Below are positions 42,179 to 53,585 of a DNA stretch of 64,000 bases, piece by piece. The notes under the pieces are model-generated. The model had not been told where the DNA came from. It saw only the letters and a list, made by a program, of their open reading frames with translations, and did no database searches. Source of the DNA: Nilaparvata lugens (taxonomy: Eukaryota > Arthropoda > Insecta > Hemiptera > Delphacidae); the NCBI RefSeq assembly GCF_014356525.2, contig NC_052514.1, positions 6,041,943 to 6,105,942 of the forward strand, given 5' to 3'. Within the stretch, counting starts at the first letter, position 1. Each line of letters begins with the position of its first letter. The translations under genes and the position numbers were made by a program.

Positions 42179-42501
42179 TCAATTCAATTCAATTCAATTC
42201 AATTTATTTATCCTTTTTACAACATAGTTATTGTACAAAGTAGTTATGAAATAAATAACTTAAAACTAAAACAAAATAACTTAAAATAGCAGGTTAACAA
42301 AAACACGGAAGGTCCCTGCAAAGGCAAAGCCTGTGCGCAGGGGCCGAGTGTTACAAAAAACTACAGAACCAAAGTGAAAGCATAAAACAAAAATATAAAT
42401 ATAAGTATGAAATTTGTATAATAAAAAATCTCGAGAATACAGACAATTAACAAGAAATAATGAGCTTATTTAAGAGAAAAAAAGAGTTGAAAGGTGAACA
42501 G

Positions 42502-45467
42502 TTACAATAAATCGAACAAATCAGTAGAGTTATGCGATGTGATCCATTGACTTATTTCGTTAGAAAGATTTCTGGTCAAATTGTTAGAGATAAAATGATC
42601 AGGTATTACGTTAACAAGTTTATGGACAATGTAATTGAACTGCCTTCTACAAATGGATAAAACTGTATGATGAGATTCGAAAGTGATGGATGAGGGACGA
42701 AGATTGTACGGTGATAAACGGAGATTGAAAATATTACTATGCTTATTCATGTAGATTATCAAGTTTTTCGTGTGAAGCTGCCTGACAGTCAGCACATTCA
42801 GTTCCCTGAAAAGATTGTCACTAGGGAAACGTCTGGGCTTTCCAAGAATTGCCTTTAATAAGGTCTTCTGAATAACAATTATCTTATTCAAGTGATTCAT
42901 GTAGGCAGCGCCCCAAACGATAATCCCATATTGAAGAAAAGACTGGATGTAAGCACAATAAACCAATCTAGAAACGGCTATGTTACTCAATTTACTGATA
43001 GTGTAGAATTTGTTGATCCAGTGTTTAAGCTTATTACAAATGACATTGATGTGGACATCCCACCGAAGATGTTGATCAACAGTGACACCCAGATACTTGA
43101 AGAATTTTTCTCTACCTAATTTTGGACAACTACAATCTGATGAATCTGAAAGGTTACAATCAGGACTATGAATATGAATATGAGTGAGATCAAGCGGCAA
43201 ACCAACAACATTCGGTGAAAAGGCTAAAAATACACTTTTCTTTGCGTTGAGGGTAAGAATATGCTCATCTAACCAGGCTTTAACAGTTCTCAATCCAGAT
43301 TCAGCCCTATTTTTAACCTCTTCCCATGAATTACCAGTAAATATTAAGGCGGTGTCATCTGCAAAAGCAAGTGTCACACAGTTCTCAATATCAAGTTTGA
43401 TTAAATCATTAATGTAAATGAGAAAAAGGATAGGAGATAGCACCGTGCCCTGTGGGAGACCAAAATCACTCAAAAGTCTAGAACTAGTTTTATTTTCTAA
43501 GGTAAGCTTTTGATGTCTATCACTCAGGTAACTGGTGAATAATCTGAGGGGTACACCACGAATTCCTAATTTCTCCATCTTGTTCAGTAATTTTGAATGA
43601 GGAATGGTGTCAAAGGCCTTAGCTAAATCCAGGAAAATGGCTATTGTTTTCTTATTATTAGTGAAGTTATTGGCAATTGTTTGAGTTAAGAGAGTTATAG
43701 AATCAATTGTATTTTTGTTAGTCTGAAAGCCATACTGCTGTTTATGAATGACCTCGTGTTTGACTAAGTAACCAATTAATTTAGACTTGATTACTTTTTC
43801 CATTATTTTTGAGAAACCACTTAACAGGCTGATTGGGCGGTAATTGGTTGGGTCCTTAGGATCCCCCATCTTATGAAGCGGTATAATATTAGCTAACTTT
43901 AAACTAACAGGGAAGTGCCCTTCTAAAAAACAACGGTTTATTATTACTGTTAATGGTTTAACAATGTGTGGAAGTATAATTTTCAATGTTCTATTGCTTA
44001 TTTTGTCAATTCCCGGAGCAGAGTTATTGTTGAGAGAGTTAATAATAGCTGATATTTCACTTTCGTTTGTGGGTGATAGGAAAAAGGAGCCATGACCATT
44101 TACAGAAGAGTTCATGAACAGATTACCATCAGATGCATTGGGATTATTACTTATCAGCTTTTCAGCGAAAGTTTTACCTACTTCAACAAAATGACGATTT
44201 AAGATGTCTGCATCAATTTTAGGAACAACCTTTTTACGGCACTTACCCAATAATTCATTCAACGAGTCCCAAACTCTCCTAATATTGTTTTTATTCTGAT
44301 CAATCTTGTTTTTATAATAGTCGCATTTACACTGTTTTAATAATTTATTAAGCATATTTCTGTAAGAGATGTATTCGGCTTTTAATATTACATTAGAAGG
44401 CTGTTTAGAGAGCTTTTTAAAAAGTTTATCGCGTTTAGCAATTGCCACAATAAGTCCCCTGGTGATCCAAGGCTTCAAAGGTTTTAATCTATGTGGAATA
44501 TGTACTTTAACTGTAGCCTGTTCTACATGGGATGAAATCTTGTCAGTCAGAAAAAGCATTTGATCATCCAAGTGTAAATTAGGGCTTAACACCTCACTCC
44601 AATTTTCTTTTTGAATAGAAGACAATAATTTATCATAATCAACTTTATTGTAATAATTAATAGGTTTGTCAGACCCATCAATATCAGCCGCAAGATCAAC
44701 GTGAACACTAGTACAAAAATGATCAGTTATATTAGTTTTCATAATAGAGCTGATAACATTATCAGAATTGAACGAAGAGTTCTTGAAAAAAATGTGATCG
44801 ATACATGATTCAGTATTGTTATAAATTCTTGTAGGTTTATTTATGTAGGATTTCAAACCATTTAACGATAATATTTCAAAATATTCACTGGCTAAATTAG
44901 TATTTCTATTCAAATGAATATTCATGTCACCAGCGAATATTACGTTAGATTTATTCCTTAGATTTAACAAACAGTCATTCAAGCTGTTCAGAAAAATATC
45001 AACATTGGATGAAGGCGATCTATAAACAGCGATAACAGTTATCTTTTCGCTAATTCCTGGCACTTGTACATCCAAACAAATAGAGTTGGCTTCATTAATC
45101 TCACAATTCAGCTCATCTACAATCAAGTTACTTTTAAAAAATATACAGATTCCGTTACATTTATTGATTTTTCCTATTTTATTAATTACTGAATAACCAT
45201 TTAGGTTAAAATTGAATTCATCATCATCGACCACCCAAGTTTCACTAAGAATTATAATATGAAAGTCAATTGAACAATTACTAATTACGTAAGAGAACTG
45301 ATCGAAGTTTTTTTCAAACTTCTAATATTTAAGTGGATGACATTAAAAAAAGAGTTGCATTCTCTATTACCAAACAACTCAGTTCGACACTGGAAAATAT
45401 TCTCAATTTCAATAGTATTGTAACATTCGAGGGAAATATGTTCGTCAACGTCATTGACAAGAACCAT
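42502..45467 (-). pseudogene. ORF2: endonuclease + reverse transcriptase (one frameshift)
   Basis: The first ~55 codons from 45467 (FFNVIHLNIRSLKK, the endonuclease opening) are in one frame. A one-base shift at the T7 run 45308-45314 moves the rest into a 910-codon frame ending at 42502. Endonuclease words: LSETWVV just before it, FAGDMNIHLN (~100), ESCIDHIFF (~148), NITDHFCTS (~170). RT: NYRPISLLSGFS (~465), FLDLAKAFDTIPH (~537), GLPQGTVLSPILFLIYINDL (~605), catalytic LAFADDTALI (~623). C-terminal region has a Cys-rich patch (PDCNLSDSSDCSCP) and VWGAAYMN. The enzyme nicks target DNA and primes cDNA synthesis from the nick. Except for the single indel, all catalytic motifs are intact. Confidence 0.9.
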
Positions 45468-46002
45468 ACTTAAAAAAAGTAAGAAAGAAGAAAGAAAGAA
45501 AGAAGAAAACGGAAAGTTAAGAAGATATGAAAAAGCTTAGAAAAAGCCAACATAATGCACGTTGAGTCTCCACAATCTTATCGTAATGATTCATATTAGA
45601 GAGAGAAAAAAGATGACCATATCTGATGCAAATAAAATCAATTATAAAATAACGAAGCTACCGTAGTTACCTCGGCAAAATATGAAAACTAAACTTAGAA
45701 ATCCTAATCTCCAACCAGACACTCACGCATCAAGAAATCCTGATTACTAATAATAAAAAGATGTTTTATAATGAAAATAATAATAAATATGTTTTATAAT
45801 AAAAATAATAGAAGCTTTATAATAAAACTAATAGAAAATACTCGTTGAGTAGTTTAACAGAAAAATCAAGACACCCAGGACGCGAGCACAAGTTGAAGAG
45901 AGAATAATAAAGAATTTTAAATACTAGAAAAAAAAATGAATTAAACAAAATTGGCTATAGATATAGATACCTTAATCATGTAGTAGACTAGGGCACAAAC
46001 AC

Positions 46003-46908
46003 TCACTCATTTTCATTCATACGAATGCGAGCTTTGGAGAACTGAGAGACTGTTTTCCCATTCTTTTTCCAAAACACAACACCATCTCGACTCCACACAT
46101 TTTTAAATCCAATCTTGATACACAAATCTTTGAAAAACGTACGTCTTTTCATGGTAAGGTCCTCATGAATGGAGAATCCCGTACCCTTCAAATTTCGTCT
46201 GCCCGTGATGACTAAGTTTCGCTTTTGGTAGCTGACAAATTTGATGAGAATTTGTCTGTGAACCACACGAGTAGAAGACGAGTCATCAGCAGCAGGAGGG
46301 TGGAGGTGGGTCGGGCGACCGACACGGTGGCATCTGTCGATGTCGTCCGGGCAGATTCCCACATTCAGCTTCTCATTCAGGAGACTAACGACGGTGGCGG
46401 TAACATTCTCACCTTGAACCTCCGGAATACCCGAGACACGAATATTATTTCTTCTCGAGTACTGAGCTAGCTCGTCTAGACGAGAATCGAAATCCTCCTC
46501 CAGCCTTGCGATGTTACTTTTGAGGGTGTCCACCTCACTCGCGAGCCTCCTAGTCTCGTCAGCCATAGCCTCGAGTCGCCCGTCAAGTTCGGCAAGCACC
46601 TTAGCGCTAACCTCGGCAGATAGTCGCTCGCACAAACGCTCCTCCAGGCGGGCAGCAATCTTGTCAACGAAGGCTTCGTTTGACAGCAGTTTTTCAAGGG
46701 CGGCTGCTATCTGGTTCTCTGTTGTCATAGCAACCGGGACGCCGTCTGCAGAATGCGGCCGGGCCTGGCACTTCTGCTGCTTCTTGTGTTGCTGCTGTTG
46801 ATGCTGCTGCTTCTGCTTAGCCGGTGAAGGAGCGATAACCAGGTTCTTATCTTGGTTGGAGTTGGCACTGGCAGCGGAACGAGTTAAAGCCGGAGATTGA
46901 GATTTCAT
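46003..46908 (-). CDS. ORF1: coiled-coil RNA-binding protein of non-LTR element
   Basis: 301 codons, ATG at 46908. Basic, Gln-rich N-terminus (~residues 30-50), a long heptad-rich coiled coil (~65-150, with DTLKSNIARLEEDFDSRLDE), an RRM-like part starting YSRRNNIRVSGIPE (~152) with DIDRCHRVGR, and a C-terminal domain with RQILIKFVSYQKRNLVITGR and IHEDLT. This order is that of L1-type ORF1 (Transposase_22-like) proteins, which trimerise and chaperone the element RNA. GC content is clearly higher than ORF2 and the surroundings, notably 46500-46800. Uninterrupted. Confidence 0.88.
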   Translation of the reverse strand: MKSQSPALTRSAASANSNQDKNLVIAPSPAKQKQQHQQQQHKKQQKCQARPHSADGVPVAMTTENQIAAALEKLLSNEAFVDKIAARLEERLCERLSAEVSAKVLAELDGRLEAMADETRRLASEVDTLKSNIARLEEDFDSRLDELAQYSRRNNIRVSGIPEVQGENVTATVVSLLNEKLNVGICPDDIDRCHRVGRPTHLHPPAADDSSSTRVVHRQILIKFVSYQKRNLVITGRRNLKGTGFSIHEDLTMKRRTFFKDLCIKIGFKNVWSRDGVVFWKKNGKTVSQFSKARIRMNENE

Positions 46909-47103
46909 GTCGAATATCAGTATATGCTATTTAACTGCGTAGGAATCAGATGTGAATGAAAAAAAATGATAAGGTAGATCTGTGACAAATGTAATAATCA
47001 ACAGATATGCCAAATTTCAATAGAAAATACGGTTAAAAATCCACTCAACAAGCACTAAAACTGGGAGCTCAACTACAAACACGTCAGCCTTCAACCATTT
47101 CTT

Positions 47104-47490
47104 ATCTCACACAGTCAGAACAGGATACATTATTCACTGTGATACCAACAAAAGCTTGAGAATTGTGTTGGGACAGCAAGAAAATCCAGCAACGACAACA
47201 CAGAGTAAACGCTCTCAATGATTCTTCAGATGGAAATTACTGAGATATTGCAATTATTCAAATCCTAATGAATTAATTATTATTATTGAACGATTTTCTC
47301 ATCTCACACAGTCAGAACAGGATACATTATTCACTGTGATACCAACAAAAGCTTGAGAATTGTGTTGGGACAGCAAGAAAATCCAGCAACGACAACACAG
47401 AGTAAACGCTTTCAATGATTCTTCAGATGGAAATTACTGAGATATTGCAATTATTCAAATCCTAATGAATTAATTATTATTATTTAACGA
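47104..47490. repeat. ~197-bp tandem duplication
   Basis: ATCTCACACAGTCAGAACAGG starts both copies (47104 and 47301) and they match through CAACGACAACACAGAG and GAGATATTGCAATTATTC to the ATT-rich end. The second copy runs into SINE-body sequence. Confidence 0.9.
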
Positions 47491-47775
47491 AAATCCAAAT
47501 TGAATGCTGTAATTCACCAAGAAGACTTCTGCTACTGCAAATATTGACAACAGGGTAAACAGCTAGATGGAATTTCGATTTTAATTTTTGAATAGTAGCG
47601 CTCATCGAAATTCCATCTAGCTGTTCACCAACAGGGTAAACAGCTTGATGGAATTTCGATTTTAATTTTCGAATAGTAGCGCTCATCGAAATTCCATCTA
47701 GCTGTTTACCATGTTGTCAATATTTGCAGTAGAAGAAGTCTTCGGGGTAAATTACAGCATTTAATTTGGATTTTC
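47483..47775. mobile_element. SINE-body fragments in head-to-head arrangement
   Basis: GACAACAGGGTAAACAGCTAG and AGCGCTCATCGAAATTCC occur in both orientations, giving a partial palindrome of the SINE body without the tRNA-like module. The Jockey element inserted at 47775; the SINE text resumes at 52319 with TTTGGATTTTCGTT. Confidence 0.75.
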
Positions 47776-47785
47776 AGTCAGCTTT
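47774..47785 (+). promoter_or_regulatory. Initiator-like start of Jockey element
   Basis: TCAGTCAG spans the insertion junction; the element's first base A (47776) is in the position of the +1 of an arthropod Inr (TCAGT). Jockey-type elements use such internal promoters at their 5' end. Inference from sequence and family knowledge. Confidence 0.4.
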
Positions 47786-47894
47786 CAGAAGCCGAAGCGA
47801 GTAGACGTGTTTTGTGAAATTCATGTAATTATTCTAAAAGTATACCATCAAACTGTTGTGTCAGTGAAAACGGCATTGCCGAATTGTGAGTGAG

Positions 47895-47925
47895 TGTGTG
47901 TGTGCGTGCGCGCGCGCGTTGGCAG
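47895..47925. repeat. (GT)/(GC) dinucleotide patch in Jockey 5' UTR
   Basis: GTGTGTGTGCG followed by CGCGCGCGC, a short alternating purine-pyrimidine run. Confidence 0.8.
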
Positions 47926-48013
47926 CAACTATGACTGTAGCCGAGTTCGGATATTGCTGCTTCGGTGAGTGCTGAATCGGTAATTCTATTGTGAGAACTG
48001 AACTATCGTAACT

Positions 48014-49455
48014 ATGAACGGTGACGATAATACAACTATTATTACTATAACTGAAGAAAATAAACCTGTCTCCTACAAGGTTCGAACTGATAAAATTCAA
48101 TCAGAATGCGAAAAATTTTTATTTAAAGCTTGGAACGAAGCTAATACAAAATTCCAGCAATCAGAAAAAATAAGTTCTGAACTTAAAATTCAACTTGAAC
48201 AGCTTCAAACTAGATTATCAGCGTTAGAGTCTAAATCTAAGAATGAAGAAAAAAATACGGACAATTATCATACCGATGAAGAAGAATTATCTACTGAAAC
48301 AGAATGGATTCGTCAAAAGCAAAGAAAGAGGAAGAGAGAACAATCTGACTCACCTCCAACACAATCATCCAATGAGCAGAAAGTGAGTTCACGTAGAGAA
48401 ACTGAACTAAAAGAGAATGCTGAACCAAAAAAAACTCCTAGTATCAAACAAGTTAAGAGACCTCCTCCAATAATACTCTACAACATCCAAGACTATCAAG
48501 TAGTGTATAAGATTTTGAATGAAAAAATAAAAGACTCTTATAAGATCAGACTATTGAATAATGGTAGCTTAAAACTCAACGTTGAATCTGAGGATAATTA
48601 TAGACTAGCTACATCATTGCTGAATGACAAAAAAATGAATTGGTCTTCGTTTGAAAACAAGCAAACGAGACCCATTAGAGTAATAGTGAAGAAGTTGCAC
48701 AGCACTTGCAATCCACAGGAAATAAAAGAGGAACTTCAGGAAAAAGGATTTAAAATATTGGACGTGGTAAACATTCTTAAATGGAAAACAAAAGAACCAC
48801 TCCCAATATTCATGTTAACTTTTGAAAACACAGAGAGCATAAATAGAATTTATGAAATATGTGTAATTATGGGTATGAAGGTTGAAGTAGTCCCCCTGAA
48901 AAAATCGAAATTTCTACCGCAATGTAAAAATTGTCAAACTGGGGACACACTAAAAAATACTGCCAGAAGGAGCCTAGGTGCGTGAAATGCGCTGGTCCCC
49001 ACATCACTATCAACTGTACTAAGAGTAAAGAAGTTAAGCCTAAATGCTACAATTGTGGGATGGAGCACCCTGCTAATTATAGAGGATGTGTTGTAGCACA
49101 AGAGCTGCAGGCACTTCGAAATAAGAAAAAAGCAATAAAATCTATTTCGTCAGTCAACAAAAGAAACGATCCTATTGTGCCACAGAGAGCTGTAATAAAT
49201 GACAGTAGAGTTAAGGAGAACCAGAGTTATGCTGATAAGCTGAAAAATAAAGTACCTATCAACAGTAACGAAAAGTCAAGTCTTCAAGATTACAACTTGA
49301 GTAAAGATTTGGAACTGAGCATTACAACTCAACTTAAATTGATTCTTGAGAAACTAGTTGTGCAAGAAGGCCTCAATAAATCAATTCTAAGTAGGTTAGA
49401 AAAACTGGAAAATATTTCAGTTCCAGAAGTCATTCACAAGAAGCATGGAAAATAG
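48014..49455 (+). pseudogene. Jockey ORF1: gag-like zinc-knuckle protein (one frameshift)
   Basis: Starts ATG 48014. Coiled-coil-like N-terminus, a charged low-complexity linker (to ~130), an RRM-like segment (~190-300, RPIRVIVKKLHST), then CCHC knuckles. The frame breaks by one base at the A-run 48936-48938, inside the first knuckle, and continues in the next frame: a first knuckle of CX2CX4HX4C type across the break, then CVKCAGPHITINC and CYNCGMEHPANYRGC. The tail has a second coiled-coil region. Stop TAG 49453-49455 overlaps the ORF2 start. Such proteins coat element RNA and target it to the nucleus or chromatin. Without the indel the product would be ~480 aa. Confidence 0.88.
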
Positions 49456-52104
49456 ATTCAAAATTATGACTTGGAATGCTAATGGATTACTACAGCACAA
49501 AGATGATCTATTAGCAATTCTAATTGAGCATAAAATAGATGCCTGTCTCATTTCCGAAACTCATTTCACCAAAGAATCCTACTTTAAAATTAGAGGGTAC
49601 AAAACGTACCATGCCATACATCCCAACAACAGCGCTAGAGGCGGAAGTGCGGTTATTGTAAGAGAAGAGCTAAACCATCACGAGTTCAAGAAGATAGAAT
49701 TGCAGGAGTTCCAGTCGATTTCAATCAAAGTCAAACTTATCGGTAGACCATCTGGTACGATCACAATTGGAGCCGTCTACTGTCCACCACGATTTAATTT
49801 GAAGAAGATAGAATATATTGATTTCCTAAGCAACTTCACAGGGAAATTTATCATAGGAGGAGACTTCAATTCAAAGAATACACAATGGGGGTCCCGACTG
49901 ACCACAACTAAAGGAAAGGAGCTATTACTGGCTGTTAATGAATACCACTGCGATGTTCACTCAACAAGGAAACCAACTTACTGGCCAACAGACAAAACAA
50001 AAATTCCAGACCTGATAGATTTTTTCATCACAAAAAATATTTCACCAAACTGTGTTGAAGTTGAAGAAAAATTTGATCTCAACTCTGACCATTCGCCAAT
50101 AGTTTTGACAATGCACAGTGCAGCTGTTAAAAAAGAAATGCCACCTAGACTCATCAACAGGTACACAGATTTAGAAACTTTTAAAAATATGATAGACTCT
50201 AGAATAGACTTGAACACATCTCTGCAAACTATAGATGAACTAGAAACTGAAGTCCAGGAGTTTGTAATCAATATCCAACAATGTGCCTGGGAAAATACAC
50301 CACTACTTCAAAGCAGGATTTTCAAAGGTAATTGCTATCCTGTAGCGGTAAGAGAGTTGATAGAAAAAAGAAGAAGAACAAGAAGATCATGGCAATCAAC
50401 AAGAAATCCAAGAATTAAAACAGAACTTAATAGAATTACTAATGAACTGAGAAAGATGATACAGGATGTAAAACAACATGATATCAATAAATACTTAGAA
50501 GAGTTAACCAATGAGTCTACTACAAATTTTTCATTATGGAGATCAACCAGGAAACTGAAGAGACCTCTTGAACAAGTTACACCGATAAGGAAGAATCAAG
50601 ATTGCTGGGCAAGGAGCAATAAAGAGAAAGCCGATTTGTTTGCTGATCATCTGGAAAAGGTTTTCTCACCTCATGAGGAAACAATTATAGATGAGAATCC
50701 TCATCATCTTGGAGCAGGAGTTATCACTCCAACATCGCCAAGGGAGGTAGAATATGAGATTAAAAATTTGAGCAGAAAGAAAACGCCAGGTTTCGACTTA
50801 ATAACTGGAGAGATTCTACAGGAGCTCCCAAGAAAAGCAATTGTGAAGCTATGCCATCTCTTCAACGCTTCATTCCGATTGAAATATGTGCCAAGTTTCT
50901 GGAAGGTAGCCGATGTCATCATGATACCAAAACCTGGAAAGCCACCACATGATGTAACCTCGTATAGGCCAATTTCACTACTGCCAGTAATATCAAAATT
51001 ATTTGAGAAACTTCTACTGAAAAGATTAAAGCCTTATCTGGATGATAATGGATTAATACCAACCCATCAATTCGGATTTCGAGATAAACATAGTACAATA
51101 GATCAGGTGCACAGAATAACAAATATTATTGAAAATACATTGGAGGAAAAGAAAGTTTGCTCTGCAATTTTCCTTGATGTAGCACAGGCTTTCGACAAAG
51201 TATGGCATTCAGGATTGTGCTACAAAATGAACCAGTTCTTACCAACAGAATACAGTCTGATACTGAAATCATATCTTCAAGACCGTTATTTCAGGATAAA
51301 ACAAGATGATGCTTTTTCATCTCTCAGAGAAATCAGGGCTGGAGTTCCTCAAGGAAGTGTACTGGGTCCCCTCTTGTACCTCCTATACACATCTGATATA
51401 CCTCAACCCGAAAACGTAACAGTAGCAACATTTGCTGATGACACAGCAGTTTTATCAGTTGGTGAAACTGTTGAAGTTTCTACAGAGAAATTGCAGGTGG
51501 CAGTCAACAGAATAATGTTTGGACAAAACACTGGCTTATAAAATTGAATGAAGCAAAATCAGTTCAAGTCAACTTTACAAACAGAAGAGTTCAATATATC
51601 CCCTTAACACTCAATGGGAATATTGTACCCTACTCCAACACTGCAAAGTATCTAGGCATGACGCTGGATGCCAAGCTTAGATGGAAGGAGCATGTGAAGA
51701 AGAAAAGAGAACAGCTTGGCATAAAATTCAAGAAAATGTACTGGCTACTTGGGAGGACATCAAAGTTGTCAAATTATAACAAATTGCTTCTCTACAAGCA
51801 GATTCTCAAGCCGGTGTGGACCTACGGAATTCAACTCTGGGGCTGCACCCGACCATCCAATATCGACATCATCCAGCGCTTCCAGAACAAAGTACTCAGA
51901 AGTTGTGTAGACGCTCCTTGGTACATCAGGAACTCTGATCTCCACCGCGACCTGGGAGTGGCGACAGTCATCAGTGAAATCCAAAGATTTGCAGAAAAAC
52001 ATGAGAAAAGACTTCATCAACATGTGAACGTGGAAGCAATCCAGCTGCTCAACGTGCATGGAGTAAGAAGACTGCAACGCAGAAAGCCACACGAATTAGT
52101 TTAG
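49445..52104 (+). pseudogene. Jockey ORF2: endonuclease + reverse transcriptase (one frameshift)
   Basis: ATG 49445 within the end of ORF1 (11-nt overlap). Endonuclease: MTWNANGL (~10), ISETHF (~38), IIGGDFNSKNTQWG (~140), LNSDHSPIV (~216). RT: VADVIMIPKPGKPP (~490), SYRPISLLPVISKLFEKLLL (~508), FLDVAQAFDKVWH (~578), AGVPQGSVLGPLLYLLYTSD (~640), catalytic TFADDTAVL (~663). A one-base shift at ~51514 ends the first frame at 51541; the following frame (to TAG 52102-52104) has WTKHWLIKLNEAKS, AKYLGMTLDAKLRWKEH and YGIQLWGC, the thumb and C-terminal parts typical of Jockey. The EN nicks the target strand and RT copies from the 3' OH. All catalytic words retained. Confidence 0.92.
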
Positions 52105-52296
52105 TGCTAAAGTGTTCAATTGGAAGTGCAAAGGCAGAATACTGTATCCTTTTATGCTAAAAATAATCTTTATTTAATCCTTGACCAATATAGAAGGCTT
52201 AACCAATGGGTTTTACCTTCACAAACAATATTCTTATCAATTTATGTCAAAATAGAATAGCTTATTAGTCTTTAACTAGGTGCTATAAAAATCAAG

Positions 52297-52318
52297 AAAA
52301 AAAAAAAAAAAAAAAAAA
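52297..52318 (+). other. Jockey poly(A) tail
   Basis: About 22 A residues ending at the target duplication. No AATAAA was seen in the 3' UTR (52105-52296). Confidence 0.9.
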
Positions 52319-52329
52319 TTTGGATTTTC

Positions 52330-52679
52330 GTTTTATAATAAGAATGATTTCAATGAGATTGTGGAAGATGAAATCCACGCAAAATTAAAACCATATTTCA
52401 TTAATTAATTCCTAGACAGTGTGGTATCACTGATATTTAATTAGCCTATGATGGTATATTCTACTTCAATACACCTTAGCATGTTGATAATAGTATAATA
52501 TGAATTATTTACACTATATAGCTAAACCAAATTAGACTTTACTTGATTTCATTTTGAGAATTCATTTTGAAGGTGAATTCAACTTGATAGGCTCATATCT
52601 GTGTGTGAATCCATTCTGCTGTCTTGATGAAGGAAAGGCACAATGTATTTGATATTCCACTGCAAACCACTATAGTATG
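52330..52679. other. Past the SINE remnant, no gene recognised
   Basis: Starts with the SINE tail resumed after the Jockey insertion (GTTTTATAATAAGAATG), then AT-rich unassigned sequence. Confidence 0.3.
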
Positions 52680-52689
52680 CATTGATCTC

Positions 52690-53035
52690 ATTTCATTTCA
52701 TTTAATTTCATTTATTGTATAAAACACTATAATCATGATACAATTATGACATTGGAGGAAAAATTAGGCTGAGCCTGTACTAATTTTCTCCAAAAATTTT
52801 GATAAAAAGTTAATGTTGTCCAAAAGTTAAGGTTATGTAATCACACACTGCTTCGTCACTTGATTTTCGGTCTAGGAATGATGATTTTAAAATTTTGAAT
52901 TTAGAAAGTTGATTTTATACTCTAAATCTCTAAATGAATCACAATAAATTAAAAACTTTAGAAATATCGCACTTATTTAAAAAATTTGAATACAATCAAA
53001 AACCTACTCACTATTACTTTTTAACAGCTAAATTC
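52690..53035 (-). repeat. Retroelement-like 3' end, inverted copy of 62900-63245
   Basis: Read on minus it ends in (ATGAAATG)-type tail repeats (52690-52720). It shares TGACxTTxGAGGAAAAAxTAGG, ACACTGCTTCGTCACTTGATTTTC-like text and AATCTAAATAxATTxxAxAAT with 62900-63245 on plus. No coding sequence. Both look like 3' UTR ends of one non-LTR family. Confidence 0.7.
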
Positions 53036-53339
53036 TATTAATTAAACTCTTTAATACCTCATAGATAGTTTATTGTAGCCCTCCAACCAAACTCCAAACC
53101 ATACTAGGTAAGGGAATAGACGCTGTGTCAGTTTTGGTAATAGTCAGTTAGCCTTCAACCCATTGTTCTAATTGTTATCCATTATGAAATTTGAAAGCTT
53201 TGTAGCCGTTGTTTTAGGTTGCCCTGCTTTCAATAAGCGCAACGAAGAGCAAAATAAACAACGCACTGGTCTGGAAGATCTACCGACAATTTAATTGCCC
53301 GACGAAAGTGAAAAGGCAAATAAATTCCACTTTCCACGG
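53036..53339. other. No gene recognised
   Basis: Unassigned, mixed composition. Confidence 0.2.
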
Positions 53340-53585
53340 ACGACCTCTGCCGCAACACTCATCTTCGTCTTTTTCTTCTTCTTCTTCTTCTTCTTCTTTT
53401 CCTTCTTCCACTTCTTCTTTTCTCCATCTTAGCCTTCTATCTATCCCCGTCACCCCTATTAACTCCTTCTTCCTCAAAACTACTTCTTTTTCTCTTCCTT
53501 CTTCTCCTTTCCCTTCTTCTTTATCGGGGTTTTCCTCTCATTTCTTTTCCCACATCTTCTTCTTCTTCTTTCTCTATTTCTCCTA
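53340..53585. repeat. CTT/CT-rich tract
   Basis: Pyrimidine-rich plus strand; Ser/Phe-rich frames (53308-53667) and the Glu/Arg-rich minus frames are artefacts. Confidence 0.9.

Larger units (their letters stand above)
42180..47060 (-). mobile_element. Near-complete two-ORF non-LTR retrotransposon
   Basis: ~4.9 kb on the minus strand: 5' region (about 46909-47060), ORF1 (46908-46003), ~535-bp inter-ORF region with a GAAA tract (45479-45510), ORF2 (45467-42502), 3' UTR, and an (AATTG)n tail at 42179-42205. ORF1 is of the coiled-coil/RRM type and ORF2 has an apurinic-like endonuclease and RT. A clear target duplication was not found and the 5' limit is approximate. Clade not assigned with confidence (CR1/L2-like or similar). 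Confidence 0.85.
47776..52316 (+). mobile_element. Full-length Jockey-clade retrotransposon
   Basis: 4.54 kb. Flanked by the 13-bp duplication AATTTGGATTTTC (47763-47775 and 52317-52329), with a poly(A) tail of about 22 (52297-52318) just before the right copy; the last two A may belong to either. Contains 5' UTR, gag-like ORF1, ORF2 overlapping it by 11 nt, and a ~200-bp 3' UTR. It is inserted in a SINE body. This is one of the best preserved elements in the window. Confidence 0.95.

Noticed and set aside
46511..46801. 96-codon plus-strand frame (Ser/Cys-rich)
   Set aside because: Antisense shadow of the GC-rich coiled-coil ORF1.
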